In this document: positions 24,787-34,310 of the stretch, in pieces | Position numbering within the stretch: position 1 is the first letter of the stretch | Layout: the number at the start of each line of letters is the position of its first letter | Source: Micromonospora chaiyaphumensis | GTDB taxonomy: Bacteria > Actinomycetota > Actinomycetes > Mycobacteriales > Micromonosporaceae | Assembly (NCBI RefSeq): GCF_900091435.1 | Contig: NZ_FMCS01000002.1 | Span: 310,001 to 374,000, forward strand | Direction: 5' to 3' | DNA: 64,000 bases | Program-made: the position numbers and the translations under genes | Notes under the pieces: model-generated | Databases searched by the model: none | What the model saw: the letters and a program-made list of their open reading frames with translations, nothing else | Told to the model about the DNA's origin: nothing

Positions 24787-26091
24787 TCAGCCGGCCTCGA
24801 CGATCATGCCGGCGCCCACGGTGCGGTTGGTGGCCTCGTCGATGATGACGAACCCGCCCGTGGTGCGGTTGCGCCGGTACTCGTCGGCCAGCAGCGGCAC
24901 GGTCGTCCGCAGCCGCACCCGGCCGATCTCGTTGAGCTTCAGCTCGCCGGCCGTCTCGTCGCGGTGCAGCGAGTTGATGTCCAGCCGGTAGTGCAGGCCG
25001 CGCACGATCGCCCGCGCCGAACGGGTGGTGTGCTTGATGGCGTACTTGCCGCCGACCTGCAGCGGGCGGGTCTCGTCCATCCAGCAGATCATCGCCTCGA
25101 TGTCCTGCGCGACGGTCGGGGCGTTGTTCGGCCGGCAGATCAGGTCGCCGCGCGAGATGTCGATCTCGTCGGTCAGCCGGACCGTCACCGACATGGGCGG
25201 GAACGCCTCCTCCACCGGGCCGTCGGCGGTCTCCACGGCGGCGATCCGGCTGGTGAAGCCCGAGGGCAGCACCATCACCTCGTCGCCGGCCTTGAGCACA
25301 CCCGAGGCCACCTGGCCCGCGTACCCGCGGTAGTCGGTGACGGTGGTGGACTGCGGCCGGATCACGTACTGCACCGGGAAGCGGACGTCGACCAGGTTGC
25401 GGTCCGAGGCGATGTGCACCCGCTCCAGGTGGTGCAGCAGCGACGGGCCCTCGTACCAGGGCATGTTCTCCGAGCGGGTGACGATGTTGTCGCCCTGCAG
25501 CGCGGAGATCGGCACCACGGTCAGGTCCGGCACGTCGAGCTTCGCGGCGAACGCGGTGAACTCGTCGGCGATCTGCTCGAACACCTCCTGCGACCAGTCG
25601 ACCAGGTCCATCTTGTTGACGCAGAGGACCAGGTGCGGCACCCGCAGCAGCGAGCACAGGAACGCGTGCCGGCGGGACTGCTCCACCAGGCCCTTGCGCG
25701 CGTCCACCAGGATCAGCGCCAGGTCAGCCGTGGAGGCGCCGGTGACCATGTTCCGGGTGTACTGGATGTGCCCCGGGGTGTCGGCGATGATGAACTTCCG
25801 CCGCGGCGTGGCGAAGTAGCGGTACGCCACGTCGATGGTGATGCCCTGCTCCCGCTCGGCGCGCAGGCCGTCGGTGAGCAGCGCCAGGTTGGTGTACTCG
25901 TCGCCCCGGGCCGCGCTGACCGCCTCGACGGCGGCCAGCTGGTCGGTGAAGAGCGACTTCGTGTCGTACAGCAGCCGGCCGATCAGGGTCGACTTGCCGT
26001 CGTCCACGCTGCCCGCGGTGGCGAACCGCAGCAGGTCCATCGGCCGGGCCGACGCGTCGGCCTCGGCCGGCGCAACAGTCTCGACGCTCAT
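24787..26091 (-). CDS. cysN: Sulfate adenylyltransferase large subunit (GTPase)
   Basis: The 434-residue subunit uses GTP hydrolysis to drive APS formation by CysD. The GTPase motifs are GSVDDGKST (about residues 31-39), DTPGH and NKMD. The C-terminal two-thirds are EF-Tu-like beta barrels. It is the short form, without a fused APS kinase (CysC) domain, and no cysC lies nearby. Its ATG overlaps the cysD stop by one base (TGATG), so the two are coupled. Confidence 0.95.
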   Translation of the reverse strand: MSVETVAPAEADASARPMDLLRFATAGSVDDGKSTLIGRLLYDTKSLFTDQLAAVEAVSAARGDEYTNLALLTDGLRAEREQGITIDVAYRYFATPRRKFIIADTPGHIQYTRNMVTGASTADLALILVDARKGLVEQSRRHAFLCSLLRVPHLVLCVNKMDLVDWSQEVFEQIADEFTAFAAKLDVPDLTVVPISALQGDNIVTRSENMPWYEGPSLLHHLERVHIASDRNLVDVRFPVQYVIRPQSTTVTDYRGYAGQVASGVLKAGDEVMVLPSGFTSRIAAVETADGPVEEAFPPMSVTVRLTDEIDISRGDLICRPNNAPTVAQDIEAMICWMDETRPLQVGGKYAIKHTTRSARAIVRGLHYRLDINSLHRDETAGELKLNEIGRVRLRTTVPLLADEYRRNRTTGGFVIIDEATNRTVGAGMIVEAG

Positions 26092-27002
26092 CAGAAGTAG
26101 CCCTCCCGCTTGCGGTCCTCCATGGCGGCCTCGCTGACCCGGTCGTCGCCGCGGGTCGCGCCGCGCTCGGTGATCCGGGTGGCGGCCACCTCCTCGATCA
26201 CCTTCTCCACCGTGTCGGCGTCCGAACGGACCGCCGCGGTGCAGGAGGCGTCACCCACGGTCCGGTACCGCACCTGGGCCTTGAACGGCTGCTCACCGGC
26301 GCGGGCGCGGAAGAACTCGTTGACCGCGTAGAGCATGCCGTCGCGCTCGATCACCTCGCGCTGGTGCGCGTAGTAGATCGACGGCAGCGGGATCCGCTCC
26401 CGGGCGATGTAGTGCCAGACGTCCAGCTCGGTCCAGTTGGACAGCGGGAACACCCGGATCGACTCGCCCGGGTGGTGCCGCCCGTTGTAGAGCGCCCACA
26501 GCTCCGGGCGCTGGTTCTTCGGGTCCCACTGGCCGAACTCGTCGCGGAAACTGAACACCCGCTCCTTGGCCCGGGCCTTCTCCTCGTCCCGGCGGGCGCC
26601 GCCGAACAGCGCGTCGAAGCGGTGCTTCTCCACCGCGTCGAGCAGCACCGGGGTCTGGATCCGGTTGCGCATGCCGTCGGCCGACTCGCGCACCAGCCCC
26701 TTGCTGAGGGCCTCCGGCACGCTGGCCACGATGAGCTGGAGACCCAGCTCGGCGACGCGCTGGTCCCGGTATTCGAGAACCTCGGGGAAGTTGTGCCCGG
26801 TGTCGACGTGCATCACCGGGAAGGGAATGTTGGCCGGGGCGAACGCCTTCTGGGCCAACCGGAGCATCACGATCGAGTCCTTGCCGCCGGAGAACAGCAG
26901 CACGGGCCGCTCCATCTCGGCGACGACCTCGCGCATCACGAAGATGCTCTCCGCCTCGAGCGCGTCCAGATGCGACACCTGGTACGCGGCGGGGGCCGTC
27001 AT
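26091..27002 (-). CDS. cysD: Sulfate adenylyltransferase small subunit
   Basis: The 303-residue PAPS-reductase-fold enzyme adenylates sulfate together with CysN. The P-loop-like motif is SGGKDSIVMLRLA, followed by HVDTGHNFPEVLEYRD and GGARRDEEKARAKER; SIRVFPLSNWTELDVW is the family signature in the C-terminal half. The ATG at 27002 gives the normal N-terminus MTAPAAYQVSHLDALEAE; an upstream GTG would add ten Arg-rich residues. It lies 80 bases after the CysQ-like gene and overlaps cysN. Confidence 0.95.
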   Translation of the reverse strand: MTAPAAYQVSHLDALEAESIFVMREVVAEMERPVLLFSGGKDSIVMLRLAQKAFAPANIPFPVMHVDTGHNFPEVLEYRDQRVAELGLQLIVASVPEALSKGLVRESADGMRNRIQTPVLLDAVEKHRFDALFGGARRDEEKARAKERVFSFRDEFGQWDPKNQRPELWALYNGRHHPGESIRVFPLSNWTELDVWHYIARERIPLPSIYYAHQREVIERDGMLYAVNEFFRARAGEQPFKAQVRYRTVGDASCTAAVRSDADTVEKVIEEVAATRITERGATRGDDRVSEAAMEDRKREGYF

Positions 27003-27082
27003 GACACGAACTCGATTCGCTCGGATCCGCACATCGGGATTCCAGACCTTTCCGGTCGGACTCGTGAAGAAGAACGCTCAGG

Positions 27083-27913
27083 CTACCCGGAATGCCTCTG
27101 CAGCGCTGCAAGCAACCGGCTGGCGAGATCCTTGCGGCAGACCAGCAGGTCGGGCAGGCGTGGGTCGGCCTCGTTGTATTTCAGCGCAGATCCGTCGATC
27201 CGGGAAGCGTGCAGTCCGGTGGCCGTCGCCACAGCGACCGGAGCGGCCGAGTCCCACTCGTACTGACCGCCCGCGTGGATGTACGCGTCGACCTCGCCGG
27301 TGACCACAGCGGCGATCTTCGCGCCCGCCGAGCCCATCGGAACCAGATGGGCGCCGATGTCCTCTGCCAGATCGGTCAGGAAAACCGGCGGACGGCTACG
27401 GCTGGCCGCCAACCGGATGGTCCTGCCGCCCGCCGTGGCCGCCTCCAGGGTCATCGGCGGATACGCCGGCGGGTAGTCCGTGCCCAGGACCCGGTGCTGC
27501 GCCGGCAGCCCCACCGCGCCCGCGACCAGACCGTGCGGCGACGGCGCGCTGCGCGACCAGAGCGCCACGTGCACCGCCCAGTCCGAGCGGCCCTCCTCGG
27601 CGAACTCCCGGGTGCCGTCCAGCGGGTCGATGATCCACACCCGGTCCGCGTTGAGCCGGGACACCGCGTCGCTGCTCACCTCGGCCGTCCAGGCCAGCCG
27701 GGAACCCTCGTCCTCCTCCGACAGCACCGCGTCCGCCGGCCGCCACTTCGCCAGCTCGGTGCGGATCAGATCGTGCGAGACCTTGTCCCCGGCCGACTTC
27801 AGCGCCCCCACGTCGGCGAAGCCCAGCTCCGCGCGCAGGCCCATCAGCGCCTGCCCGGCCCGCGCCGCCAGCCACCGGGCGAACGCGCCGTCGATCATCG
27901 GAGGACTGCCCAT
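27083..27913 (-). CDS. cysQ: 3'(2'),5'-bisphosphate nucleotidase, CysQ-like
   Basis: The 276-residue inositol-monophosphatase-fold enzyme carries the metal-binding motifs SEEDEG and IDPLDGTREF, and the C-terminal YEWDSAAPVA motif. These match CysQ, which removes the 3' phosphate of PAP, the by-product of sulfate reduction and sulfotransfer. Its place just upstream of cysDN supports that role over inositol phosphatase. The ATG at 27913 is chosen; a GTG 11 codons upstream would add an Arg-rich stretch. Confidence 0.88.
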   Translation of the reverse strand: MGSPPMIDGAFARWLAARAGQALMGLRAELGFADVGALKSAGDKVSHDLIRTELAKWRPADAVLSEEDEGSRLAWTAEVSSDAVSRLNADRVWIIDPLDGTREFAEEGRSDWAVHVALWSRSAPSPHGLVAGAVGLPAQHRVLGTDYPPAYPPMTLEAATAGGRTIRLAASRSRPPVFLTDLAEDIGAHLVPMGSAGAKIAAVVTGEVDAYIHAGGQYEWDSAAPVAVATATGLHASRIDGSALKYNEADPRLPDLLVCRKDLASRLLAALQRHSG

Positions 27914-28007
27914 GGTGTTTCCCGCTCCCGTCGCCCGCCTTCGCACACGTCAGAAGGCGCAGACTACCGGCACCGCCCGACCCGCCCGGGATGCCCCGCC
28001 CGGCGCC

Positions 28008-28598
28008 TCAGGCCCCGTGGTAGAGGTTCTGCGTCGGCTCCACACCCTTGGTGACCACCGACTCCACCACGTCCGCGGCCCGGTCCACCAGGAATTCCAG
28101 CTCCTTGCGCTCGGTCGAGGAGAAGTCCGACAGCACGTAGTCGGCCGGGTCCTGCCGGCCCGGCGGCCGGCCGATGCCGAACCGCACCCGCACGTAGTCC
28201 TTGGTGCCCAGCGACTTCGACATCGAGCGCAGGCCGTTGTGGCCGCCCTCGCCACCACCGCACTTCACCCGCAGCTGGCCGTACGGGATGTCCAGCTCGT
28301 CGTGCACCGCGATCACCCGCTCCGGCGGGATCTTGTGGAACTGGGCCAGCGCGACCACCGGGCCGCCCGAGAGGTTCATGTAGGTCAGCGGCTTCAACAG
28401 CACCAGCTTCGGGCCACCGAAACCCAGCCGCCCCTCGGCCACCTCGCCCATCGCCCGCTTGTGCCGGCCGAACTTACCGCCCAGCCGGCCCGCCAGCAGC
28501 TCGGCCACCATGAAGCCGACGTTGTGCCGGTTGCCCGCGTACTCCCGACCGGGGTTGCCCAGGCCGACCACCAGCCACGGCCCCGCCTCGTCCGTCAC
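28008..28598 (-). CDS. pth: Peptidyl-tRNA hydrolase
   Basis: The 196-residue enzyme frees tRNA from stalled peptidyl-tRNA. The N-terminal signature [19 protein letters not shown] carries the catalytic His, [11 protein letters not shown] and [19 protein letters not shown] follow, and GGHNGLRS is present. Length is normal. The start is GTG. The rplY-pth order is conserved in actinobacteria. Here a strong terminator separates them, so pth may have its own promoter and may be transcribed with cysQDN. Confidence 0.95.
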   Translation of the reverse strand: MTDEAGPWLVVGLGNPGREYAGNRHNVGFMVAELLAGRLGGKFGRHKRAMGEVAEGRLGFGGPKLVLLKPLTYMNLSGGPVVALAQFHKIPPERVIAVHDELDIPYGQLRVKCGGGEGGHNGLRSMSKSLGTKDYVRVRFGIGRPPGRQDPADYVLSDFSSTERKELEFLVDRAADVVESVVTKGVEPTQNLYHGA

Positions 28599-28643
28599 GC
28601 CACGTCCCTTTCCGCTCTGCCCACCGATCCGCGCCCGATACGC

Positions 28644-28678
28644 CGACAGGCGCCCCCGGGAACCGGGGACGCCTGTCG
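28644..28678 (-). terminator. Terminator after rplY
   Basis: CGACAGGCG pairs with CGCCTGTCG, and an inner CCCCGG/CCGGGG stem fills the space, giving an almost continuous hairpin of 35 bases. It begins 18 bases after the rplY stop on the minus strand. Confidence 0.88.
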
Positions 28679-28695
28679 CACAGCCTGCGGGCCGA

Positions 28696-29388
28696 TCAGG
28701 CCTCGGTCTTCGGCTCCTCGGCAGCCGGCTCGCCCTCGGCCGGAGTGCCCTCCGGAGCCTCGGCGGTCTCCTCGCCGACCTCGGCCTCGGCCTCCTCCTC
28801 GGCGACCTCGACCTCGGGGAGGGTGGCCTCGAGCTGCTCGGCGGTCGGGGCGGCGGTCACCGAGGCGACCGGCAGCTCCGCGTCCGCGGCCAGCTCCACA
28901 CCGGCCGGCAGCTCGACGTCGCCGGCGGTGATCTGGGTGCCGGCCTCGGCGCCCTCGATGGAGGCCTCCAGGTGGTCCGGCACCTTGGTGGCGTCGGCGG
29001 TCACCGAGAGGGTGTCGTGGTCGTGCACGATCAGGGTGTCCTTCGCGGCCTCACCGGTCAGCTGGACCGGGACCTCGACGGTGACCTTCTCGCCCCGGCG
29101 GACCAGCAGCAGGTCCACGTGCTCGAAGGTGTCCTTGATCGGGTCACGCTGGATCGCCTTCGGCAGCGCCAGCACCTGGGTGCCGTCGCTGACCTCGATC
29201 GCGAAGAGCTGGTTCGCACCGCCCTTGCGGATCGCGGCGGCGAACTCACGCGCCGGGAGCGCGATGTGCTTGGGCTTCTCGCCGTGGCCGTACAGCACGG
29301 CGGGCACCTTGCCGGCCCGGCGGGTACGACGGGCACCACCCTTGCCGAACTCGGTACGGGGCTCGGCGCTGATCTTTACCTCGGACAC
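28696..29388 (-). CDS. rplY: 50S ribosomal protein L25 (Ctc form)
   Basis: The 230-residue protein binds 5S rRNA through its N-terminal L25 domain ([20 protein letters not shown], then [15 protein letters not shown]). A second beta domain of the TL5/CTC type follows, with [15 protein letters not shown] and [16 protein letters not shown]. The tail of about 50 residues is very acidic (Glu/Ala/Pro). The GTG at 29388 follows AGGAG at 7 bases. It lies between prs and pth as in mycobacteria. The 297 bases upstream hold an inverted repeat (29484-29491 with 29512-29519) of unknown role. Confidence 0.95.
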   Translation of the reverse strand: MSEVKISAEPRTEFGKGGARRTRRAGKVPAVLYGHGEKPKHIALPAREFAAAIRKGGANQLFAIEVSDGTQVLALPKAIQRDPIKDTFEHVDLLLVRRGEKVTVEVPVQLTGEAAKDTLIVHDHDTLSVTADATKVPDHLEASIEGAEAGTQITAGDVELPAGVELAADAELPVASVTAAPTAEQLEATLPEVEVAEEEAEAEVGEETAEAPEGTPAEGEPAAEEPKTEA

Positions 29389-29685
29389 GGGGAAACTCCT
29401 GATGCTTCGCTGCGGCGGCTTGTCGTCTGGCGGTGCTGGGGCGAGGGGCTCGCTGGGGCTCAAGGTCATGAACGACCGCCCGGAGCACCGCGTCGATGAC
29501 GGCGCCTCCGTGCGGTGCTTTTCAGCGGCCCGCCGGGCACCCTCGCCGTGGCAACCGCACCAGTCTACCCGAGGGATTTCCGAGCTATCCGGCAGTCCCC
29601 ATATCATCGCCGGCCACACCGTGCCGGCCACTTCCCCGACCGGCGACGACCCTCGAAAGAGGCCGCCGCCGGCGGGGCGCGGACC

Positions 29686-30666
29686 TCAGCTCAGGCCACC
29701 GAAGAGGGTGGTCACCGAGCCGTCGTCGAAGACCTCCCGGATCGCCCGGGCCAGCAGCGGGGCGATCGACAGCACGGTCAGCTTGTCCAGCTGCTTCTCC
29801 GGCGGCAACGGCAGCGTGTTCGTCACCACGACCTCGCTGATCGGGCTGTTCTTCAACCGCTCGGTCGCCGGGTCCGACAGCAGCGCGTGGGTGGAGGCCA
29901 CCACGATCTCCGCCGCGCCCGACTCCTTCAGGATGTCGGCGGCCTTCGTGATCGTGCCACCGGTGTCGATCATGTCGTCGACGATCAGGCAGACCCGGCC
30001 CTCGACCTCGCCGACCACCCGGTTCGCCACCACCTGGTTCGGCTTCAGCGGATCCCGGGTCTTGTGGATGAACGCCAGCGGGCAGCCACCCAGCCGGTCC
30101 GTCCACCGCTCGGCCACCCGCACCCGGCCCGAATCCGGCGCGACCACCGTCATGGGCCGGCCCGCGTACTTGTGCTCCACGTACTCGGCCAGCACGTCCA
30201 TGGCGAACAGGTGGTCCACCGGGCCGTCGAAGAAGCCCTGGATCTGCGCGGTGTGCAGGTCGACCGTCAGGATCCGGTTCGCGCCCGCCGTCTTCAGCAG
30301 GTCGGCCACCAGCCGGGCCGAGATCGGCTCCCGGCCGCGGTGCTTCTTGTCCTGCCGCGAATAGGGGTAGAACGGCAGGACCACCGTGATCCGCTTGGCC
30401 GAACCGCGCTTCAGCGCGTCGACCATGATCAGGGTCTCCATGACCCAGGTGTTGACCCCGTGCGTCACGGACTGCACCACGAAGGCGTCCGAACCGCGTA
30501 CCGAATCCTTGAAACGTACGAAGATCTCACCGTTGGCGAAATCGTACGAGTCGGAGGGCGTCGGCGCGACGCCGAGCACCTCACCGATCTCCTTGGCCAG
30601 CTCCGGAAAACCCCGTCCGGAGAAGAGCATCAGGCTCTTGCGGTTTTCGGCGACGATGCTGCCCAT
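29686..30666 (-). CDS. prs: Ribose-phosphate pyrophosphokinase
   Basis: The 326-residue class I PRPP synthase makes PRPP from ribose 5-phosphate and ATP for nucleotide, His, Trp and NAD synthesis. The flexible-loop and ATP-site stretch YSRQDKKHRGREPISARL, the metal-site VDLHTAQIQGFFD, and the PRPP loop DDMIDTGGT are all present. Length and motifs are normal. It follows glmU on the same strand after 115 bases. Confidence 0.96.
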   Translation of the reverse strand: MGSIVAENRKSLMLFSGRGFPELAKEIGEVLGVAPTPSDSYDFANGEIFVRFKDSVRGSDAFVVQSVTHGVNTWVMETLIMVDALKRGSAKRITVVLPFYPYSRQDKKHRGREPISARLVADLLKTAGANRILTVDLHTAQIQGFFDGPVDHLFAMDVLAEYVEHKYAGRPMTVVAPDSGRVRVAERWTDRLGGCPLAFIHKTRDPLKPNQVVANRVVGEVEGRVCLIVDDMIDTGGTITKAADILKESGAAEIVVASTHALLSDPATERLKNSPISEVVVTNTLPLPPEKQLDKLTVLSIAPLLARAIREVFDDGSVTTLFGGLS

Positions 30667-30781
30667 GGGCCCGTCTGCTCCCGTATGTCGGTGGTTCCCG
30701 GCGGCGGTGAGCCGGGGACTATTCGGTTGCAGTATCCCCCGTGTTCACCGGTCCTCCCACGGTCTCCGGCCCCCCGTGGAT

Positions 30782-32245
30782 TCAGTCACCTTCGCTTGCG
30801 GCAGGGCCGGCCTCCGACGCACCCTCACGGGCCCGCTGCGCCGCCTCCGCGGCCGCCGTGCCGGACCGCTTGCGCAGCACCCAGCCCTCGACGTTGCGCT
30901 GCTGACCCCGCGCCACCGCCATGGCCCCCGCCGGCACGTCCGAGATGATCACCGAACCCGCCGCCGTGTACGCGCCGTCGCCCACCCGCACCGGCGCCAC
31001 GAACATGTTGTCCGCCCCGGTACGCGCGTGGCTGCCGATCGTCGTGTGGTGCTTGCGCACCCCGTCGTAGTTGACGAACACCGTCGCCGCGCCGATGTTG
31101 CTGTGCTCCCCGATCGTCGCGTCACCCACGTACGACAGGTGCGGCACCTTCGAACCCTCGCCGATGTCGGCCTTCTTCGTCTCCACGAACGTGCCGACCT
31201 TCGCCTTGCGGCCCAGCCGCGACTCCGGCCGCAGGTACGCGTACGGCCCGACGCTCGCCTCCGGGCCCACCTCGGCACCCACCGAGTGGCTGCGCACCAC
31301 GCTCGCGCCCGCGCCGACCGTGGTGTCCACCAGCGTCGTGTCCGGCCCCACCACCGCTCCCGCGCCGACCACCGTCGCGCCCTGCAGCTGCGTGTTCTGG
31401 TCGATCACCGCATCCCGCTCGACGGTGACGGTCACGTCGATCCAGGTGGTGTGCGGGTCCAGGATGCTCACCCCGGTGCGCATCCAGCCCTCGTTCACCC
31501 GGTCCCGCAGCAGCCGGCGCAGCGCGGCCAGCTCGACCCGGTCGTTGCAGCCCAACGTCTCCACGTGGTCGGCGGCGCAGTGCACCGCCACCGGCTCCCC
31601 CGCGTCCCGGAGCAGGCCGAACACGTCGGTCAGGTACTCCTCGCCCTGATCGTTGTCGGTGGAGAGCTTGCCCAGCGCGTCCCGCAGCCGCGCCACGTCG
31701 AACGCGTAGATGCCCGCGTTGATCTCCCGCAGCGCCCGCTGCTCCGGGGTGGCGTCGCGCTCCTCGACGATCTGCGCCAGCCGCCCGTCGGCGTCCCGGA
31801 CGATCCGGCCCAGGCCGGTCGGGTCCGGCACCTCGGCGGCCAGCACGGTCGCCGCCGCGCCGGCGCCCTCGTGCGCCTCGACCAGGGCCACCACGGTCTC
31901 CGGCCGCAGCAGCGGCACGTCCCCGTTGATCACCACGACGGTGCCGGTGGCCTCCGGGACGGCGTCCAGCGCGATCCGGACCGCGTGCCCGGTGCCGAGC
32001 TGCTGCGCCTGGAGCACCGGGGTGGCCGCCGGGGCGATCTCGGCCAGGTGCGCGCGCACCTGGTCGGCGCCGTGGCCGACCACGACCACCTGGCGGTCCG
32101 CGCCGAGCGGCGCGGCCGCGGCCAGCACGTGACCGAGCAGGGTACGACCGAGCAGCGGGTGCAGCACCTTGGGCAGGGCCGACTTCATCCGCTTGCCCTC
32201 ACCGGCGGCGAGCACGACAACGGTGCGGAGGTGGGGCTGGGACAC
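30782..32245 (-). CDS. glmU: Bifunctional GlcN-1-P acetyltransferase / GlcNAc-1-P uridylyltransferase
   Basis: The 487-residue enzyme makes UDP-GlcNAc for peptidoglycan. The N-terminal uridylyltransferase half opens with [20 protein letters not shown] (about 9-28), and the C-terminal half is a left-handed beta helix of hexapeptide repeats (for example [18 protein letters not shown]). The last 40 residues are a low-complexity Ala/Glu tail. The GTG at 32245 follows GGGAG at 7 bases; the longer upstream frame is rejected. It is paired with prs as in many bacteria and lies just downstream of tRNA-Gln on the same strand. Confidence 0.95.
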   Translation of the reverse strand: MSQPHLRTVVVLAAGEGKRMKSALPKVLHPLLGRTLLGHVLAAAAPLGADRQVVVVGHGADQVRAHLAEIAPAATPVLQAQQLGTGHAVRIALDAVPEATGTVVVINGDVPLLRPETVVALVEAHEGAGAAATVLAAEVPDPTGLGRIVRDADGRLAQIVEERDATPEQRALREINAGIYAFDVARLRDALGKLSTDNDQGEEYLTDVFGLLRDAGEPVAVHCAADHVETLGCNDRVELAALRRLLRDRVNEGWMRTGVSILDPHTTWIDVTVTVERDAVIDQNTQLQGATVVGAGAVVGPDTTLVDTTVGAGASVVRSHSVGAEVGPEASVGPYAYLRPESRLGRKAKVGTFVETKKADIGEGSKVPHLSYVGDATIGEHSNIGAATVFVNYDGVRKHHTTIGSHARTGADNMFVAPVRVGDGAYTAAGSVIISDVPAGAMAVARGQQRNVEGWVLRKRSGTAAAEAAQRAREGASEAGPAASEGD

Positions 32246-32318
32246 GACGTGGCTCCCGTCGGGTGGGCGACAGTCTCGCGGCCATGCTAACCACGCGGCC
32301 GGATGCAAACAGCAGAAG

Positions 32319-32389
32319 CTCCCGGGAGAGGATTCGAACCCCTATAATCAGGACCAAAACCTGACGTCCTGCCATTAGACGACCCGGGA
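32319..32389 (-). tRNA. tRNA-Gln (anticodon UUG)
   Basis: The minus strand folds as a 71-nt tRNA. The acceptor stem TCCCGGG pairs with CCCGGGA, the anticodon stem TCAGG/CCTGA encloses the loop TTTTGGT with anticodon TTG, and the T-loop is GTTCGAATC. The discriminator is G. The 3' CCA is not encoded. It lies immediately upstream of glmU on the same strand. Confidence 0.95.
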
Positions 32390-32436
32390 CGGTCGAAAAC
32401 GGGCAAAAGGGAGCCCGTTTGGCGGCTGCCTACACC

Positions 32437-33177
32437 TTACCGGTCGCGAGCTGGATCCTCATCGGTCATTCCCTTCATGATCCCTTCGATCCTCCAGTAG
32501 ACCCGGCTCGCCCCGACAACGTGAACCGTCAGGCAGCCGCGGTAGTCGGCGCCGACGTTCTTCCGGGTCGTGAGTGGCCGATGCCGCTTCAGCGAGGTGG
32601 GCTGGAACCGCTCGGCCGGCACTCCGATCACCCCGGCCCACCAGCGGACCGCGGCCGGCGCGTCGGCGGTCTCGTGGATGCTCACCCGGTAGCGCCGGTC
32701 GGCCGCCGGCACGCCGAGGGCGTCGAGGAAACGAAGGAAGAGCCCCACGAGCATGGGGTCGCTGTTCACGAACTTGATGCGGCAGTCGTGCGGACGCCAA
32801 GGCTTGGCCTTGCCGCCCTCGCACCAGTAGATCGCCGCGCCGATCAGCACCAGCTCCCGGTAACGCAGCTGACGGACCCAACGGGCGGCCGCCGCCACGG
32901 TCTCGGCCCGGGCCGCGTCTCGCGCCGCCCGGTGCACCCTCCACTGGGCGTCCGCACGAGCCCGCTGACCGGCCTGACGCCTTCGCCGCACCAAATCCGG
33001 GGCGAGCGGCAGGTGCCGGGTCCAGAGGTAGGCGGTCGATTTCGACACCCCCAGCCGCTCCGCGATCTCACCGACCGGGCAGCCCTCCCGCCGCAGGAGA
33101 AGTGCCTCCGCATGGAGTGCCGGCTTCCGGCCACGGTAGGGGCGGGGCGCGGTGGCGGAAGGCTCACGGTCGGTCAC
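32437..33177 (-). CDS. HTH protein with LAGLIDADG-like C-terminal domain, unknown function
   Basis: The 246-residue basic protein has an N-terminal resolvase-like helix-turn-helix (GCPVGEIAERLGVSKSTAYL, about residues 32-51) and a long Arg-rich helix to about 95. The C-terminal part contains LIGAAIYWCEGGKAK, IKFVNSDPMLVGLFLRFLDA and YRGCLTVHVVGASRVYWRIE. The G-x-x-x-Y-W-x-E-G pattern and the NSDP-LFLRFL block recall single-motif LAGLIDADG folds such as WhiA or homing nucleases. No integrase or att repeat is visible, although the gene sits beside tRNA-Gln. It may be a regulator or a domesticated nuclease; a function cannot be given. Confidence 0.6.
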   Translation of the reverse strand: MTDREPSATAPRPYRGRKPALHAEALLLRREGCPVGEIAERLGVSKSTAYLWTRHLPLAPDLVRRRRQAGQRARADAQWRVHRAARDAARAETVAAAARWVRQLRYRELVLIGAAIYWCEGGKAKPWRPHDCRIKFVNSDPMLVGLFLRFLDALGVPAADRRYRVSIHETADAPAAVRWWAGVIGVPAERFQPTSLKRHRPLTTRKNVGADYRGCLTVHVVGASRVYWRIEGIMKGMTDEDPARDR

Positions 33178-33297
33178 TCCGGCAGGTTAGGACGGGCGTA
33201 CGACAGGTCGGGCATCGACGAAGTGACGTGTCCGCTGCGATCTAGGCCGTTCCTGGTTACGGTGACGTAGGCGTAGCCCGTACCGCTGGGAGGTGCC

Positions 33298-34269
33298 ATG
33301 TCGACCACCCTGACCGGCCCGGAGAGCGGACCGAAGCCGCTGACCCAGGGCCACCAGTCCCCCGGCATCCTGATCGCACTGTGGGCCTTCGTGGTCGTCC
33401 CGTTCCTCGCCCTGCTGGCCGCCGTGCCGGTGGCCTGGGGCGGCTGGCTGGGCTGGACCGACGTGCTGGTGGCCGCCTTCTGGTACGTGGTGTCCGGCCT
33501 CGGCATCACCGTCGGCTACCACCGCTACTTCACCCACGGCTCGTTCAAGGCGAAACCGTGGCTGCGGGCCACCCTGGCGGTGGCGGGTTCGTTCGCCGTG
33601 CAGGGCGAGATCATCCAGTGGGTGGCCGACCACCGGCGGCATCACGCGTTCTCCGACCAGGAGGGCGACCCGCACTCGCCGTGGCGGTTCGGGGAGAGCA
33701 TCGGCGGGCTGACCAGGGGACTGTTCCACGCGCACGTCGGCTGGTTGTTCAACCGTGAGCTGTCGAACCGGGAGCGGTTCGCCCCGGACCTGCTGGCCGA
33801 TCCGATCACGCGTCGCGTCGACCGGCTGTTCCCGGTGCTGGTGGTGGTGTCGGTGCTGGGGCCGGCGGCGATGGGCGGCGTGCTCACCGGGTCGTGGTGG
33901 GGCGCGCTGACCGCGTTCTTCTGGGGTGGTCTGGTCCGGATCGCGCTGCTGCACCACGTCACCTGGTCGATCAACTCGGTGTGCCACGTCTACGGTGAGC
34001 GCCCGTTCGCGGTGCGGCAGGGCGACCGGGCGTCGAACTTCTGGCCGCTGGCGTTGTTGTCGTTCGGGGAGAGCTGGCACAACCTGCACCACGCGGAGCC
34101 GACCAGCGCGCGGCACGGGGTGCTGCGCGGGCAGGTCGATCCGTCGGCGCGGGTGATCTGGCTGCTGGAGAAGACGGGGGCGGCCTGGTCGGTGCGGTGG
34201 CCGAAACCGGACCGGATCACGGCGAAGCTGGTGGAGCCGGGGCGGGTGCGCGGCCGGCCGGCGCGGTAA
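33298..34269 (+). CDS. Acyl-CoA/acyl-lipid fatty acid desaturase (delta-9 type)
   Basis: The 323-residue membrane di-iron enzyme would introduce a double bond into membrane fatty acids. The three histidine boxes are clear: HRYFTH (in VGYHRYFTHGSFK), DHRRHH, and WHNLHH (in GESWHNLHHAEP). Membrane helices lie near residues 24-65 and 165-205. The ATG at 33298 follows TGGGAGG. A TetR-family gene begins about 40 bases downstream in the same direction, so it probably senses lipid state and controls this gene. Confidence 0.93.
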   Translation: MSTTLTGPESGPKPLTQGHQSPGILIALWAFVVVPFLALLAAVPVAWGGWLGWTDVLVAAFWYVVSGLGITVGYHRYFTHGSFKAKPWLRATLAVAGSFAVQGEIIQWVADHRRHHAFSDQEGDPHSPWRFGESIGGLTRGLFHAHVGWLFNRELSNRERFAPDLLADPITRRVDRLFPVLVVVSVLGPAAMGGVLTGSWWGALTAFFWGGLVRIALLHHVTWSINSVCHVYGERPFAVRQGDRASNFWPLALLSFGESWHNLHHAEPTSARHGVLRGQVDPSARVIWLLEKTGAAWSVRWPKPDRITAKLVEPGRVRGRPAR

Positions 34270-34310
34270 CCGGTCGATCGACGCGGGGCGGGTTTGGCAG
34301 GATGGGCCGG

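Noticed and set aside
32319..33177. Integrative element at tRNA-Gln
   Set aside because: No integrase, no duplicated tRNA end and no change in base composition were seen.
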